A DNA stretch of 64,000 nucleotides from positions 62,001 through 126,000 of the forward strand of contig NZ_JAKRFD010000015.1 of assembly GCF_022348185.1 (NCBI RefSeq), read 5' to 3'. Shown here one piece after another: positions 34,219-44,095 of this stretch. A program made the translations under genes and the position numbers. Within the stretch, counting starts at the first letter, position 1; each line of letters starts with the position of its first letter. This stretch comes from Epibacterium sp. Ofav1-8 (lineage in GTDB: Bacteria; Pseudomonadota; Alphaproteobacteria; Rhodobacterales; Rhodobacteraceae). The notes beneath the pieces were generated by a model. That model was given only the letters and a program-made list of their open reading frames with translations. It was not told where the DNA came from and did not search any database.

Positions 34219-34524
34219 TCAAGTCTCCGGGATGTCCCGCGCCTCGCGCGAAATCGACCAATCCACCATATCGCGCCAGATGCGCTCTACCAGACGCGGA
34301 TCAAGACCCTCGGCCTCGGCCACCCGGCACGCGTTGGCGACAACCTCCTCCACCCGGGACTGGATGCGTGCCGGCCATCCATTGGCCTGCTTCAGTGTCA
34401 CAGCGCGATCAATATAGTCGGCACGATCCCGAAGCAGCTTCACCAGTTCCACGTCGATGGCATCGATCGCCTGACGCAGTTCGGACATGTCGGCACAGTC
34501 TTGCGGCGGTTTGCGGTGGGTCAT
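34219..34524 (-). CDS. Chorismate mutase (AroQ type)
   Basis: The 101-residue all-helical protein has the AroQ signature SELRQAIDAIDVELVKLLRDRADYIDRAVTLKQANGWPA, with the Arg and Lys residues that hold the substrate, then RVEEVVANACRVAEAEGLDPRLVERIWRDMVDWSI. AroQ enzymes turn chorismate into prephenate for Phe/Tyr synthesis, though the pyruvate-lyase PchB has the same fold. ATG 34524 is chosen by family start. It sits between fhs and folD in the same direction. Confidence 0.87.
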   Translation of the reverse strand: MTHRKPPQDCADMSELRQAIDAIDVELVKLLRDRADYIDRAVTLKQANGWPARIQSRVEEVVANACRVAEAEGLDPRLVERIWRDMVDWSISREARDIPET

Positions 34525-34589
34525 CTCTCTTTCAAAACTCCTACGGCCCGAGGCATATGCCCCGGGCCGCAGATTGCCCATTTCGAGCC

Positions 34590-36266
34590 TTAGAACAAGC
34601 CTTCGATCAGACCTTCTTCGTTCAGGCGGATGCTTTCCGCCGCCGGGGTGCGCGGCAGACCCGGCATGGTCATGATCTCGCCGCAGACAACCACGATGAA
34701 GCCAGCGCCCGCAGAGAGGCGGACCTCACGCACCGGCACCGAGTGACCGGTAGGTGCACCGCGCAGGTTCGGATCGGTCGAGAAGGAATACTGGGTCTTC
34801 GCCATGCAGACCGGCAGATGGCCATAGCCCGCGTCTTCCCACTCTTTCAGCTGGTTGCGGATCTTCGCATCGGCCAGAACCTCGTCGGCGCGGTAGATGC
34901 GCTTGGCGATGGTTTCGATCTTCTCGAAGAGCGGCATTTCGTCCGGATAGAGCGGACCGAAGTTGGCGGAGCCACCTTCGACCAGTTCCACGACCTTTTC
35001 GGCCAGCGGCGCGGAGCCTTCGGAGCCCAGCTCCCAGTGACGGGACAGAACCGCCTCGACACCGTGGGAGGCCACATATTCCTTCACCGCGTCGATTTCC
35101 GCATCGGTGTCGGTGACGAAGTGGTTGATCGCGACAACCGCCGGAACTCCGAAGGATTTCACGTTCTCGATGTGGCGGCCGAGGTTGGCGCAGCCGTTCT
35201 GAACCGCTTCGACGTTCTCGGCACCGAGATCCGCCTTGGCAACGCCGCCGTTCATCTTCATCGCGCGCACGGTGGCCACGATCACCACCGCGGAGGGGGC
35301 GATACCGGCCTTGCGGCACTTGATGTTCATGAACTTCTCTGCGCCGAGGTCAGCGCCGAAACCGGCTTCGGTCACCACGTAGTCCGACACTTTCAGTGCG
35401 GTTTTGGTGGCGATGACGGAGTTACAGCCGTGCGCGATGTTGGCAAACGGGCCGCCGTGCACAAACGCCGGGTTGTTTTCCAGGGTCTGCACCAGGTTCG
35501 GCTGCATCGCGTCTTTCAGGAGAACGGTCATTGCGCCTTCGGCCTTGATGTCGCGGCAATAGACCGGGGTCTTGTCGCGGCAGTAGGCGACGATGATGTC
35601 GCCGAGACGCTTTTCCAGATCCTTCAGGTCGTTTGCGAGGCAAAGGATCGCCATGACCTCGGAGGCCACGGTGATGTCAAAGCCGGTTTCACGCGGGAAG
35701 CCGTTGGACACGCCACCGAGGGAGGCGGTGATCTGGCGCAGCGCGCGGTCGTTCATGTCGACCACACGACGCCATGCAACGCGGCGGATGTCGATTTCCT
35801 GCTCGTTGCCCCAGTAGATGTGGTTGTCGATCATCGCCGACAGCAGCGAGTGAGCGGAGGTGATCGCGTGGAAGTCGCCGGTGAAGTGGAGGTTCATTTC
35901 CTCCATCGGAACGACCTGCGCGTTGCCGCCACCAGCTGCGCCGCCCTTCATGCCGAAGTTCGGGCCGAGGGACGCTTCGCGGATGCAGATCATCGCGTTT
36001 TTGCCGATGCGGTTCAGGCCGTCACCCAGGCCGACGGTGGTGGTGGTCTTGCCTTCACCCGCCGGAGTCGGGTTGATCGCGGTCACCAGGACCAGCTTGC
36101 CGTCTTCCTTGCCCTGCACGGAGTCGATGAACTCCTGGCTCACCTTGGCCTTGTCGTGGCCATAGGGCAGAAGGTCTTCGTTTTTCATGCCCAGTTTGGC
36201 GCCGATCTCCTGGATCGGGAGCTTGTTCGCCGCGCGGGCGATTTCAATGTCACTCTTGTAGCTCAT
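34590..36266 (-). CDS. fhs: Formate-tetrahydrofolate ligase
   Basis: Fhs makes 10-formyl-THF from formate, THF and ATP. The 558-residue protein has the full family length, with the P-loop-like [69 protein letters not shown] and VAINHF. It is the first of the fhs-chorismate mutase-folD run. In marine roseobacters this THF route serves oxidation of C1 groups from methylated compounds such as DMSP and glycine betaine. Confidence 0.97.
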   Translation of the reverse strand: MSYKSDIEIARAANKLPIQEIGAKLGMKNEDLLPYGHDKAKVSQEFIDSVQGKEDGKLVLVTAINPTPAGEGKTTTTVGLGDGLNRIGKNAMICIREASLGPNFGMKGGAAGGGNAQVVPMEEMNLHFTGDFHAITSAHSLLSAMIDNHIYWGNEQEIDIRRVAWRRVVDMNDRALRQITASLGGVSNGFPRETGFDITVASEVMAILCLANDLKDLEKRLGDIIVAYCRDKTPVYCRDIKAEGAMTVLLKDAMQPNLVQTLENNPAFVHGGPFANIAHGCNSVIATKTALKVSDYVVTEAGFGADLGAEKFMNIKCRKAGIAPSAVVIVATVRAMKMNGGVAKADLGAENVEAVQNGCANLGRHIENVKSFGVPAVVAINHFVTDTDAEIDAVKEYVASHGVEAVLSRHWELGSEGSAPLAEKVVELVEGGSANFGPLYPDEMPLFEKIETIAKRIYRADEVLADAKIRNQLKEWEDAGYGHLPVCMAKTQYSFSTDPNLRGAPTGHSVPVREVRLSAGAGFIVVVCGEIMTMPGLPRTPAAESIRLNEEGLIEGLF

Positions 36267-36449
36267 GGCCTGGTTCCTAAGTGTCGAGTTGGCAGGGGCC
36301 GGCCACTGGGACCGGCGACTGCCCTACGCTTAGCCCTTCACAAAAAAACCGCGCCATTGGTTTCCGACATAATTGCGCTTCAGAGCGTCTTTGATCGGTT
36401 TCGAACCGCCCCGGACCCGAGGCCGTGGGACATATTCTTCCCCGTGGGA

Positions 36450-37031
36450 TCAGGAACCAGCGTTCCAGGCGCGTTGATCCGGCACGAACAGCCGCAGAGT
36501 GTCTCCCAGCTTCAGCCGCCCCGGACGCTCCACCCACGCGGTGATTCCCCGCCGGCCCTGGGCTGCCGCCTTGAACTTGGGACCAAAGCCGGCATGGTCC
36601 TTTTCGATCTCGCGACCGGGAAGCACACAGGGGCGGTTCTCGATATCTGTGGTCAGGGTGACGCCATCCGGCCCCTGCAAACGCGAGCTGGGGGGCACAT
36701 GGGTGAAATCCGGAATGCCCCGGACAACCAATGTCGCACCGAGATAGCGCGGATCGAGCTGGCCAAGACCCATGTCATCGGCAATCTGCGTCAGCTCTTC
36801 TTCCGAGAGAATGGTCACCTGGCGGGTGTTCCGGATCTCGGTTCCCGGTGCATAGAGATTTTTCACCCGCACGCAGGACGGGCGCTGCGCGCCCGCGTGC
36901 CGTTCGCCGGTCAGGCCGTGAAATCCGAATTCCAGATCATCGCGCATATCGGCCTGAATGCCGCCATCGGCCGGGACGATCCCCATCCAGGTGACCTCTG
37001 CGCTGAATTCGGTTTCGCGTAAAACGGGCAT
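36450..37031 (-). CDS. MOSC domain protein
   Basis: The 193-residue protein fits the MOSC (MOCO sulfurase C-terminal) family, shown by NRPCVLPGREIEKDHAGFGPKFKAAAQGRRGITAWVERPG with a conserved Cys at the sulfur-carrying position, and GLGQLDPRYLGATLVVRG upstream of it. Such proteins bind molybdenum cofactor or transfer sulfur. It stands alone on the minus strand, 184 bases upstream of fhs. The substrate is unknown. Confidence 0.82.
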   Translation of the reverse strand: MPVLRETEFSAEVTWMGIVPADGGIQADMRDDLEFGFHGLTGERHAGAQRPSCVRVKNLYAPGTEIRNTRQVTILSEEELTQIADDMGLGQLDPRYLGATLVVRGIPDFTHVPPSSRLQGPDGVTLTTDIENRPCVLPGREIEKDHAGFGPKFKAAAQGRRGITAWVERPGRLKLGDTLRLFVPDQRAWNAGS

Positions 37032-37097
37032 GGTGATGTCTTTCTGCTCTGAAAATCTGGCGCAAGTCTAGCCACGCGCCGCGCCGCCACAAGGGGG

Positions 37098-37895
37098 TCA
37101 GCCCACGCGTGCCCGCCGCAGTTGCGTTTCCAGAAGACAAATCGACCAGGCGATCAGGGCAGCCGCGAGCAGCTCCAGCAATTCTTCGTAGATCATTGCC
37201 GTTTCGATGACCGCCGGATCGAGGGTCAGCCCAAATTCCCCAAGCTTGCGCCCGATCCCGTCGATGCTCTTGGCGACGATGACAAATCCGACAGCACAGG
37301 CCCCGCACCAGGCCCAGGGGCGGAAGTGGCGCAGCCCTGACACGAACCCGGGCGCATTCAGTCGAAGCAATCGCAACAGTATCGTCAGCACCAGGAGCAC
37401 AACCATCAGGCCCACTGCTTTTTCCCAGATCGGAGCGTCCCCGGAATAGAGCCGCAGTTGCAGGATGCCCTCGCTCAGAAACCGCTTGTCAAAATCGAGT
37501 TCCCGACTGCACAGCACTACAAACAGCGCCCAGAGCTGCCACTGGGGTCCCAGGACCCGCGAGCGCGAGAAATAGATCACCATGACGGCACACAAGCCCC
37601 AGAGGGCTGCGGACACCTTTTCGACCGGACCATCCTCGTGCAGGCCAGCGCTGAACGGGCTGTAAAAGGTTGCGGACGCCCAGATGGCGACGCAGGCACA
37701 GACAGTCACCAACCCCGCAAATACAACCGGCGCAGGAAGAAACGGATCTGATGTGGACCGCTCTTGCGTCGCTGGTCGGGCAGAATGATCTGTAAAGGGA
37801 ATGCGCACAATAGCTCCGGTCGCTTGCAAAGGACCCCTGATATTTGGTTGCGGAGCGCGGGGGTCAAGCACCTTGTAACGGTTTTGTGACGCCAT
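37098..37895 (-). CDS. Hypothetical multi-span membrane protein
   Basis: I do not recognise this 265-residue protein. It begins with about 55 mostly polar residues and then has about six hydrophobic spans (near 55-77, 92-110, 117-130, 153-177, 190-208 and a C-terminal helix with EELLELLAAALIAWSICLL). Acidic residues sit between spans, including SRELDFDKRFLSEG. The start is uncertain, as the long polar N-terminus allows internal starts. It lies between ftsH (after its terminator) and the MOSC gene. No function is proposed. Confidence 0.65.
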   Translation of the reverse strand: MASQNRYKVLDPRAPQPNIRGPLQATGAIVRIPFTDHSARPATQERSTSDPFLPAPVVFAGLVTVCACVAIWASATFYSPFSAGLHEDGPVEKVSAALWGLCAVMVIYFSRSRVLGPQWQLWALFVVLCSRELDFDKRFLSEGILQLRLYSGDAPIWEKAVGLMVVLLVLTILLRLLRLNAPGFVSGLRHFRPWAWCGACAVGFVIVAKSIDGIGRKLGEFGLTLDPAVIETAMIYEELLELLAAALIAWSICLLETQLRRARVG

Positions 37896-37920
37896 TTACG
37901 TTACGGATGGCTCCCTGTCC

Positions 37921-37959
37921 CGGAAAACAAAAAAGAGCCGCGAAGGATCGCGGCTCTTT
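37921..37959 (-). terminator. Strong rho-independent terminator of ftsH
   Basis: On the minus strand a perfect 12-base stem (AAAGAGCCGCGA, loop TCCT, TCGCGGCTCTTT; plus positions 37932-37959) is followed by a T-rich tract (TTTTTTGTTTT). It ends the long ruv-tol-tilS-ftsH block. Confidence 0.9.
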
Positions 37960-38008
37960 CAGAAATGTCCAGACCCTCCGGGTCGCAGCCCGGCGGCGGG
38001 CCGTTGCG

Positions 38009-39922
38009 CTAGGTTGAAGGCTCCGGCTCCATATCGCCTTCCGGCGGGGATTTCTTGGGCTTTGCCTTCGGGATCGCGGTCACGGAGGTGGCGCCGGTAT
38101 CCGCGTCGTCGTCGGCGTCATCATCCGCCTGCGGCGGTTCACCGTTCATCACGCGCTTGATCTCTTCACCGGTGAGGGTTTCATATTCCAGAAGCCCCTG
38201 CGCCAGACGCTCCCACCCTTCCTTGTGCTCTTCCAGGATCTTGTAGGCGCGCTGATAGGCCTCCTCGATGAAGCGGCGCACCTCTTCCTCGATCAGCTCC
38301 TTGGTGTTGGCAGAGACGGAGAACCCGGCAGTGTTGCCAGAGTAGCCCTCATGCGCTTCGGCGTAGTCGATATTGCCGACCTTGTCGGACATGCCCCAGC
38401 GCAGCACCATCGCACGGGCCAGCTGGCTGGCCTGCTGGATGTCGCCCGCAGGGCCGTTGGAGACGTGGCCTTCGCCGTATTTGATGATCTCGGCAGCCTT
38501 GCCCGCCATGGTCATCGCCAGCTTCTGCTCACACTCGTCCTTGTGCCAGTTCAGACGGTCCATCTCCGGCAGGCTCACCACCATGCCAAGCGCACCGCCA
38601 CGGGGAATGATGGTCGCCTTATAGACCGGATCGCACTCGGGCAGCATCAGCCCGACCACGGCGTGGCCCGCCTCGTGATAGGCGGTCTTTTCCTTCTGGT
38701 CGGCCGTGAGCACCATCGAGCGGCGCTCCGCCCCCATCATCACCTTGTCCTTGGCGTTCTCGAAGTCTTCCATGGTGACGAAGCGGCGACCGACGCGCGC
38801 GGCCATCAGCGCGGCCTCGTTCACAAGGTTCGCCAGATCCGCACCGGAGAAGCCGGGGGTACCACGGGCAATGATGCGCAGATCCACGTCAGCGCCCAGC
38901 GGTGTCTTGCGGGCGTGCACACCGAGGATCTTCTCACGGCCTTTGATGTCGGGGTTGCCAACCGTCACGTTGCGGTCAAAACGACCAGGACGCAGCAAGG
39001 CCGGATCGAGCACGTCCTTGCGGTTGGTCGCGGCCAGAATGATCACGCCCTCGTTGGCCTCAAACCCGTCCATTTCAACCAGCAGCTGGTTGAGGGTCTG
39101 TTCGCGCTCATCATTGCCGCCGCCATAGCCGGCACCACGATGGCGGCCCACAGCGTCGATCTCGTCGATAAAGACGATACAAGGCGCGTTCTTCTTGGCC
39201 TGCTCGAACATGTCGCGCACGCGGCTTGCACCAACACCCACGAACATTTCGACAAAGTCGGACCCGGAGATGGTGAAGAACGGAACACCGGCCTCACCCG
39301 CGATCGCGCGCGCCAGCAGCGTCTTACCCGTCCCCGGAGGGCCCACCAGCAGCGCGCCTTTGGGGATTTTGCCGCCGAGACGAGAGAATTTCTGCGGATT
39401 GCGCAGGAATTCCACGATCTCTTCCAGCTCTTCCTTGGCCTCGTCGATGCCCGCGACGTCGTCAAAGGTGACGCGACCGTGTTTTTCGGTCAGCATCTTG
39501 GCCTTGGACTTGCCAAAGCCCATGGCACCGCCTTTGCCGCCACCCTGCATGCGGTTCATGAAATAGATCCAGACACCGATCAGCAGCAGGAACGGCAGAA
39601 GCGTCAGCAGGAAGGACTGGAACGTCGACTGCTGCTGCTTTTCCGCGCGCACGGGGATGTTGTTGTCGATCAGCATCTGGGTGACTTCGGCGTCTCCCGG
39701 CTTGATCGTCGTGTAGCTCTGGCCGTCGGAGGTCGTGTAGCGCACCTGTTCGCCATCCAGCGTCACGGTGCTGACATTTCCGCCTTCAACGGAGGTCACG
39801 AATTCCGAATAAGTCTTCTCGCGGCTCTGAAGTGTGCTGCCGGATCCGCTGAACAGGTTGAACAGGGTCACGACGAGCAGGAACAGAACTACCCAGAAGG
39901 CGATATTGCGTGCGTTGCCCAA
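38009..39922 (-). CDS. ftsH: ATP-dependent zinc metalloprotease FtsH
   Basis: FtsH is the essential membrane AAA+ protease that degrades membrane and regulatory proteins, including heat-shock sigma factor. The 637-residue protein has two N-terminal membrane helices (about 6-24 and 103-121), Walker A GPPGTGKT (194-201), Walker [12 protein letters not shown], the second region of homology around RPGRFDR, and the zinc motif HEAGH (416-420). The tail is acidic and Pro-rich. It follows tilS with its own heat-shock-type promoter. Confidence 0.98.
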   Translation of the reverse strand: MGNARNIAFWVVLFLLVVTLFNLFSGSGSTLQSREKTYSEFVTSVEGGNVSTVTLDGEQVRYTTSDGQSYTTIKPGDAEVTQMLIDNNIPVRAEKQQQSTFQSFLLTLLPFLLLIGVWIYFMNRMQGGGKGGAMGFGKSKAKMLTEKHGRVTFDDVAGIDEAKEELEEIVEFLRNPQKFSRLGGKIPKGALLVGPPGTGKTLLARAIAGEAGVPFFTISGSDFVEMFVGVGASRVRDMFEQAKKNAPCIVFIDEIDAVGRHRGAGYGGGNDEREQTLNQLLVEMDGFEANEGVIILAATNRKDVLDPALLRPGRFDRNVTVGNPDIKGREKILGVHARKTPLGADVDLRIIARGTPGFSGADLANLVNEAALMAARVGRRFVTMEDFENAKDKVMMGAERRSMVLTADQKEKTAYHEAGHAVVGLMLPECDPVYKATIIPRGGALGMVVSLPEMDRLNWHKDECEQKLAMTMAGKAAEIIKYGEGHVSNGPAGDIQQASQLARAMVLRWGMSDKVGNIDYAEAHEGYSGNTAGFSVSANTKELIEEEVRRFIEEAYQRAYKILEEHKEGWERLAQGLLEYETLTGEEIKRVMNGEPPQADDDADDDADTGATSVTAIPKAKPKKSPPEGDMEPEPST

Positions 39923-39985
39923 AATGGCTCTCCCAAGAATTCCAAGGACGCCACGGCCCTAGCACGCGACGACCATCAGTTGTAC

Positions 39986-40016
39986 CTAAAATAAGGATGA
40001 TTTGGTCAGGTTCAAT
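39986..40016 (-). promoter_or_regulatory. Heat-shock (RpoH-type) promoter of ftsH
   Basis: On the minus strand ATTGAA (40011-40016) is followed, 17 bases after ATTG, by CTTATTTTAG (39986-39995). The latter fits the alphaproteobacterial RpoH -10 pattern CYTATNTNNG at every defined position; the -35 has ATTG where CTTG is usual. It lies 64 bases before the ftsH start and overlaps the tilS stop. FtsH induction by RpoH is established in many proteobacteria. Confidence 0.6.
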
Positions 40017-41310
40017 GCGATAAAGCAGGCTGCGCCCATGTCTCGGGTCGTCGGATTGCCGCAGCTGACCAGGTTTCGCTCGACTGGAGCGGCGGAACGG
40101 CCACCAGCACATCGCCGCGCCAGACCGCTGGCAAGGCCATCAGCACCTCACGCGGGGCCCCGTGCCCGCGCCAATCCTCCAGCTGCGCCAAGCCGTCCGC
40201 CCCCAGAGCGCGGACCTCGAAACCGGCCCCCGTTTCAGGCGCTGGTCCTGAAATGCGCCAGGTCTCATCCCAACAGAGAGCCGGCGCCTCTGCCGGGTCC
40301 TCCGTCCCGGTCCAGGGCTGGCACAGATCGCGGACCGCCTGATACTCGCGGCAGATCCAGATATGATCGGTTTTCACCAGGATCTGACAGCCCTGCAACG
40401 TCGCCCCCCTGCCCCGGCCCAACGCGCGCAGCGCGTCCATCAGCGGCACCCGTCGCGGCGGGTAGCCCTGCCCGGTCACATAAGAAACCGCGCCCACCAG
40501 CAGGCGGCGGGCGATCTCCTCCGCCAGGGCATTAAACCCTGACCGATCAAGCACTGCCGCGCCCAAGCGGACCTGCCCCAGCGCCTGTGCCGCCTCTGTC
40601 ACCTCATGATCCAGCGCCGCATCCGCCATGCGCATGTTGTCGGCCACAGCGGCAAGCGCCTCCACCGTCAATCCGAGCGGCTCCAGCGCTTTCATCGCAT
40701 CGCGCACGCGCACCCGTTCGAATCGCAGGTCCTGATTGGAGGGATCGTCGATCCAGTCCAGCCCCCGCGCCTTGAGGTAGGCCCGCAGATCGTCACGACG
40801 CAGCCCCAGCATGGGCCGCAGGATCGCGGTCCCGTCACGGGAATGTCGTCGCGGCATCGCAGAGAGCCCCGTCACCCCGGAGGCGCGGCGCAGGCGCATC
40901 AACACGGTTTCCGCCTGATCGTCGGCTGTATGCCCCACCGCCACCGCCGGGATGCCGCGGGATCGGGCCCAATCCGTCAGCAACCTGTATCGCGCATCGC
41001 GAGCCTCACCCTGCAGGTTGCCGCGGCGCGTATCATCAGGCTGCCAGCTGAGAATGTCGTGAGAGAGGCCCAGCGCCTTGGCATGGGAGGCCACCAGCTC
41101 CGCCTCGGCCCGTGATTCGGCGCGTAGCCCGTGATCCACGGTCACCACATGCAGGTGGGTCCCTTCCTCACGAGCGATGATTGCCAACACGTAGAGGAGT
41201 GCAAGGGAATCGCTGCCGCCCGACACCGCCACGCCCAGAGATCCGGGAAGCGGCCCCAAACCGGCCCGCACCTCGGCCAACAGAGCGTCTTCGGTGGGCG
41301 TCAAGAGCAC
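40012..41310 (-). CDS. tilS: tRNA(Ile)-lysidine synthase
   Basis: TilS adds lysine to C34 of the tRNA-Ile CAU anticodon, switching it to read AUA. The 432-residue protein has the PP-loop SGGSDSLALLY near residue 30, HVVTVDHGLRAESRAEAELV, and AVGHTADDQAETVLMRLRRASGVTGLSAM, all typical of the N-terminal adenylation domain. The C-terminal half is less conserved. It overlaps ybgF by ten bases and is co-transcribed with ftsH in many bacteria. Confidence 0.95.
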   Translation of the reverse strand: MLLTPTEDALLAEVRAGLGPLPGSLGVAVSGGSDSLALLYVLAIIAREEGTHLHVVTVDHGLRAESRAEAELVASHAKALGLSHDILSWQPDDTRRGNLQGEARDARYRLLTDWARSRGIPAVAVGHTADDQAETVLMRLRRASGVTGLSAMPRRHSRDGTAILRPMLGLRRDDLRAYLKARGLDWIDDPSNQDLRFERVRVRDAMKALEPLGLTVEALAAVADNMRMADAALDHEVTEAAQALGQVRLGAAVLDRSGFNALAEEIARRLLVGAVSYVTGQGYPPRRVPLMDALRALGRGRGATLQGCQILVKTDHIWICREYQAVRDLCQPWTGTEDPAEAPALCWDETWRISGPAPETGAGFEVRALGADGLAQLEDWRGHGAPREVLMALPAVWRGDVLVAVPPLQSSETWSAAAIRRPETWAQPALSH

Positions 41311-42161
41311 GCCAGTTTGGATCGTTCCTCTTCCGCCGCGGTCACAGCCGGATCGTTGGGGAAGCGGACAGATACCTCCGCAAGGGTGATGCAGGCCTGA
41401 TCCACCTGCCCGAGCCGGCCCAAGGCCGCGCCCAGCTCATAGAGGGCTTCGGGGGCGATGGCGCCCGAGGTGTCACCGGTGAAGGCCGCCAGATAGGCGC
41501 GTGCCGCCTCGCGGGTATCGCCCAGACCGTCAAGCGCCTTGCCGCGCCCGAAATCCACCTTTGCCGTCAACGGGCTGCCCGGATAGGCCTCCTTGAAGGT
41601 CGCCAGCTTGTCGGCAGCCATCTGGTAGTTCTCTGCCTCGAGGTCGGTCATCGCGGCCTGATAATCCGCTTCCTCGCCCACGGCGAGCTCACCTGTCCCC
41701 GGCTCGGCGGTTTCGGCCGTGCCCGGTGCAATCACCGCCGTTTCGCCCAGTCCGGGAGCGCCCTCGCCCTCGACGGAGCCGCCCAGGGTCGTGGTTTCAC
41801 CGAGTTGCGACAGGTCCCCTCCCTCGAGCTCCACGAGGCGGAACTCCAGATCCCCGATCCGGTTGGTGCCATCCTCGACGATACGCTGAATGCGATACTG
41901 CAGCTGCTCCGTCTGCGCGGTCAGCCGTTGCAGTTCTGCCTCGATCGCCGTCACCCGATCCAGCACCGAAGTGCCCGCCAGCGAGGCCGACGGGGCACCG
42001 GTTGTGGACAGCTCCCGGTTCAGGCGCTGCACTTCCACGTGCAGGACCGTCAGCTCCTGACGGATGTCCGCAAGGGTCTGCTCGCGGTCCTGCGCGAAAG
42101 AGGGCATGGCGCTGGCCGCAACCAGTGCCGTGGAAAGGAGGATCTGTCGCAAACCACGCAT
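41301..42161 (-). CDS. ybgF: Tol-Pal system protein YbgF/CpoB
   Basis: CpoB links peptidoglycan synthesis with outer-membrane constriction via Tol. The 286-residue protein has a signal peptide (ILLSTALVAASAMPSFAQ), a coiled-coil trimerisation region (about 24-110) and C-terminal TPR repeats (YQAAMTDLEAENYQMAADKLATFKEAYPGSPLTAKVDFGRGKALDGLGDTREAARAYLAAF). It starts four bases after the pal stop and overlaps the tilS start. Confidence 0.92.
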   Translation of the reverse strand: MRGLRQILLSTALVAASAMPSFAQDREQTLADIRQELTVLHVEVQRLNRELSTTGAPSASLAGTSVLDRVTAIEAELQRLTAQTEQLQYRIQRIVEDGTNRIGDLEFRLVELEGGDLSQLGETTTLGGSVEGEGAPGLGETAVIAPGTAETAEPGTGELAVGEEADYQAAMTDLEAENYQMAADKLATFKEAYPGSPLTAKVDFGRGKALDGLGDTREAARAYLAAFTGDTSGAIAPEALYELGAALGRLGQVDQACITLAEVSVRFPNDPAVTAAEEERSKLACS

Positions 42162-42165
42162 CGGG

Positions 42166-42669
42166 TCAGCTCACCGCGCCGCCGGCCAGCACGGTCACCG
42201 CGCGGCGGTTCTGGGCATAGCAGCTCTCGGCAGAACAGATCTCGATCGGACGTTCCTTGCCGTAGGACACGGTTTGAATACGGCTGGAGGCGACCCCTTG
42301 CGAGATCAGATATTCACGCGCCGAATTGGCCCGACGGGCGCCCAGCGCCAGGTTGTACTCGCGGGTGCCCTGCTCGTCCGCATGGCCTTCGATGGTCACG
42401 ACGTAGTCCGGGTTGGCATTGAGCCAACGCGCCTGCCCGTCCAGCACCGAACGCGCCGAAACAGAGATGCTGGACTGATCGACCTCGAACAGGACACGGT
42501 CCCCGATCGCCTCGCGGAAGTAGGCCGGGCTGGAGGGGTCCGCGGTGCTGCCATCCGCACCCAGCCCCGTGCCACCTGCGCCGGCAGTGGTGTCATCCCA
42601 ACGTGCGTCGGAACAGGCTGCGAGGGCCAGACCGGCCACCAGAAGAATTGCTTTGTTGATACTGCTCAT
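42166..42669 (-). CDS. pal: Peptidoglycan-associated lipoprotein Pal
   Basis: Pal anchors the outer membrane to peptidoglycan. The 167-residue precursor has a lipoprotein signal (LLVAGLALAACSD), a short linker and the OmpA-like domain with VLFEVDQSSIS, VTIEGHADEQGTREYNLALGARRANSAREYLISQGV and RIQTVSYGKERP. ATG 42669 is chosen over upstream in-frame starts because the lipoprotein signal begins there and GGCGA precedes it. The 100-base gap to tolB contains a hairpin. Confidence 0.97.
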   Translation of the reverse strand: MSSINKAILLVAGLALAACSDARWDDTTAGAGGTGLGADGSTADPSSPAYFREAIGDRVLFEVDQSSISVSARSVLDGQARWLNANPDYVVTIEGHADEQGTREYNLALGARRANSAREYLISQGVASSRIQTVSYGKERPIEICSAESCYAQNRRAVTVLAGGAVS

Positions 42670-42722
42670 TTGAAATCGCCTCATGTCATCGGACATTTCT
42701 TGTCGAAGTGTTAGCATAGTCT

Positions 42723-42763
42723 GTCTGGCCACGCCACGGGCTTGCACCACGGCGCGGCCAGAC
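42723..42763 (-). terminator. Hairpin between tolB and pal
   Basis: GTCTGGCC (42723-42730) pairs perfectly with GGCCAGAC (42756-42763), with further pairing inside. No T run follows, so it may stabilise messages or allow different levels of tolB and pal. Confidence 0.5.
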
Positions 42764-42769
42764 GGTTCA

Positions 42770-44095
42770 TCAATCCTGCAACGGTGACCAGGACGGGTCG
42801 GAGGCGCCATCCGGAGTCTTGACCGGTTTCAGGTTGCGCCCGGAAATATCCACTGAATAGAGCCGCGCCTGCCCGCTTGCCCCCTGCGTTTCGCGGGTGA
42901 ACATGATCACGCGCCCGTTGGGCGACCAGGTCGGCCCCTCATCAAGGAAGGACGCGGTCAGCAGGCGTTCCTCGCTGCCATCGGTGCGCATCACGCCAAT
43001 GTGAAACCGCCCCGCGTTCTGTTTGGTGAAGGCGATGTAATCCCCCCGCGGCGACCAGACAGGTGTGCCGTAGCGCCCCTGGCCGAAACTGATCCGCTTC
43101 GCCTCACCGCCGCTGGCCGGCATCACATAGAGCTGCGAGGCCCCGGACCGGTCGCTTTCGAACACGACCTGGCTGCCATCCGGCGAGAACGACGGCGCGG
43201 TCTCGATCGATGGGGCACTGGTCAGGCGCTGGGTGCGGCCGGAGTTGATGTCCATGGAATAGAGGTCGGTGTTGCCGCCTTCGGACTGCGAATAGACAAC
43301 GGTCTGACCGTTGGGCGCAAATCGAGGTGCAAAGCTCATGGTGCCGCTGCCTGCCGACAGCACCCGGCGCTGCACCCGCCCCACATCAAGCACGTGGATC
43401 TGTGGGAAACCGCTCTCGTAGCTGGTGTAGAGCACCCTGTCCCCGGTGGGCGAGAATCGTGGCGCCAGTACGATCGACTCGGAGTTGGTCAGATACTGCA
43501 CGTTGGCGCCGTCGTAATCCATGATCGCCAGCCGTTTCTTGCGGTCGTTCTTCGGCCCGGTTTCAGAGACGAACACCACGCGGCTGTCGAAATAGCCCCC
43601 CTCGCCCGTCAGGCGCGAATAGATCGTATCCGCCACCTTGTGGGCGATGCGGCGCCAGCCGTCGGTGGTACCGGAGAGTTGCAGACCGGACCCCAGTTCC
43701 TGCCCCGCAAACACATCATAGGCGCGAAAGCGCACGGTCACACGATCACCAGAGATGCTGACCGCGCCGGTGATCAAGGCCTGCGCATTGATTGCCTTCC
43801 AGTCGGTAAAGTTCACCGCCGCGTCAAAATCGCTGTAGGGCGAGATATAGGCGACCTTGGGGATCTCGCGAAACAGGCCGGAGCCGGTCAGATCGGCGGC
43901 AATCACCCGCGCGATATCCGCCGCATACTGCGAGGCAGCAGGCGTGTCGGCGATGAAATCCGGCACCGCAAAGGGCAGCGGTTCGATCACGCCGTCGGTA
44001 ATCTCGATCCTGAGCGGCCCGTCCTGTGCCTGCGCCGCCCCCACGGGCAGCAGCATCGCAAGGCCAAGGAGTAGTATCGCTATCGCGTTTCTCAT
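42770..44095 (-). CDS. tolB: Tol-Pal system protein TolB
   Basis: TolB is the periplasmic beta-propeller that shuttles between TolA and Pal. The 441-residue precursor has a signal peptide (first ~23 residues), an N-terminal alpha/beta domain, and WD-like propeller repeats such as [62 protein letters not shown] and [16 protein letters not shown]. It overlaps tolA by four bases (ATGA). Confidence 0.97.
   Translation of the reverse strand: MRNAIAILLLGLAMLLPVGAAQAQDGPLRIEITDGVIEPLPFAVPDFIADTPAASQYAADIARVIAADLTGSGLFREIPKVAYISPYSDFDAAVNFTDWKAINAQALITGAVSISGDRVTVRFRAYDVFAGQELGSGLQLSGTTDGWRRIAHKVADTIYSRLTGEGGYFDSRVVFVSETGPKNDRKKRLAIMDYDGANVQYLTNSESIVLAPRFSPTGDRVLYTSYESGFPQIHVLDVGRVQRRVLSAGSGTMSFAPRFAPNGQTVVYSQSEGGNTDLYSMDINSGRTQRLTSAPSIETAPSFSPDGSQVVFESDRSGASQLYVMPASGGEAKRISFGQGRYGTPVWSPRGDYIAFTKQNAGRFHIGVMRTDGSEERLLTASFLDEGPTWSPNGRVIMFTRETQGASGQARLYSVDISGRNLKPVKTPDGASDPSWSPLQD

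Noticed and set aside
34185-37022. A 945-codon open frame on the plus strand opposite fhs and its neighbours
   Set aside because: fhs, chorismate mutase and the MOSC gene on the other strand have strong family signatures; this frame has none.
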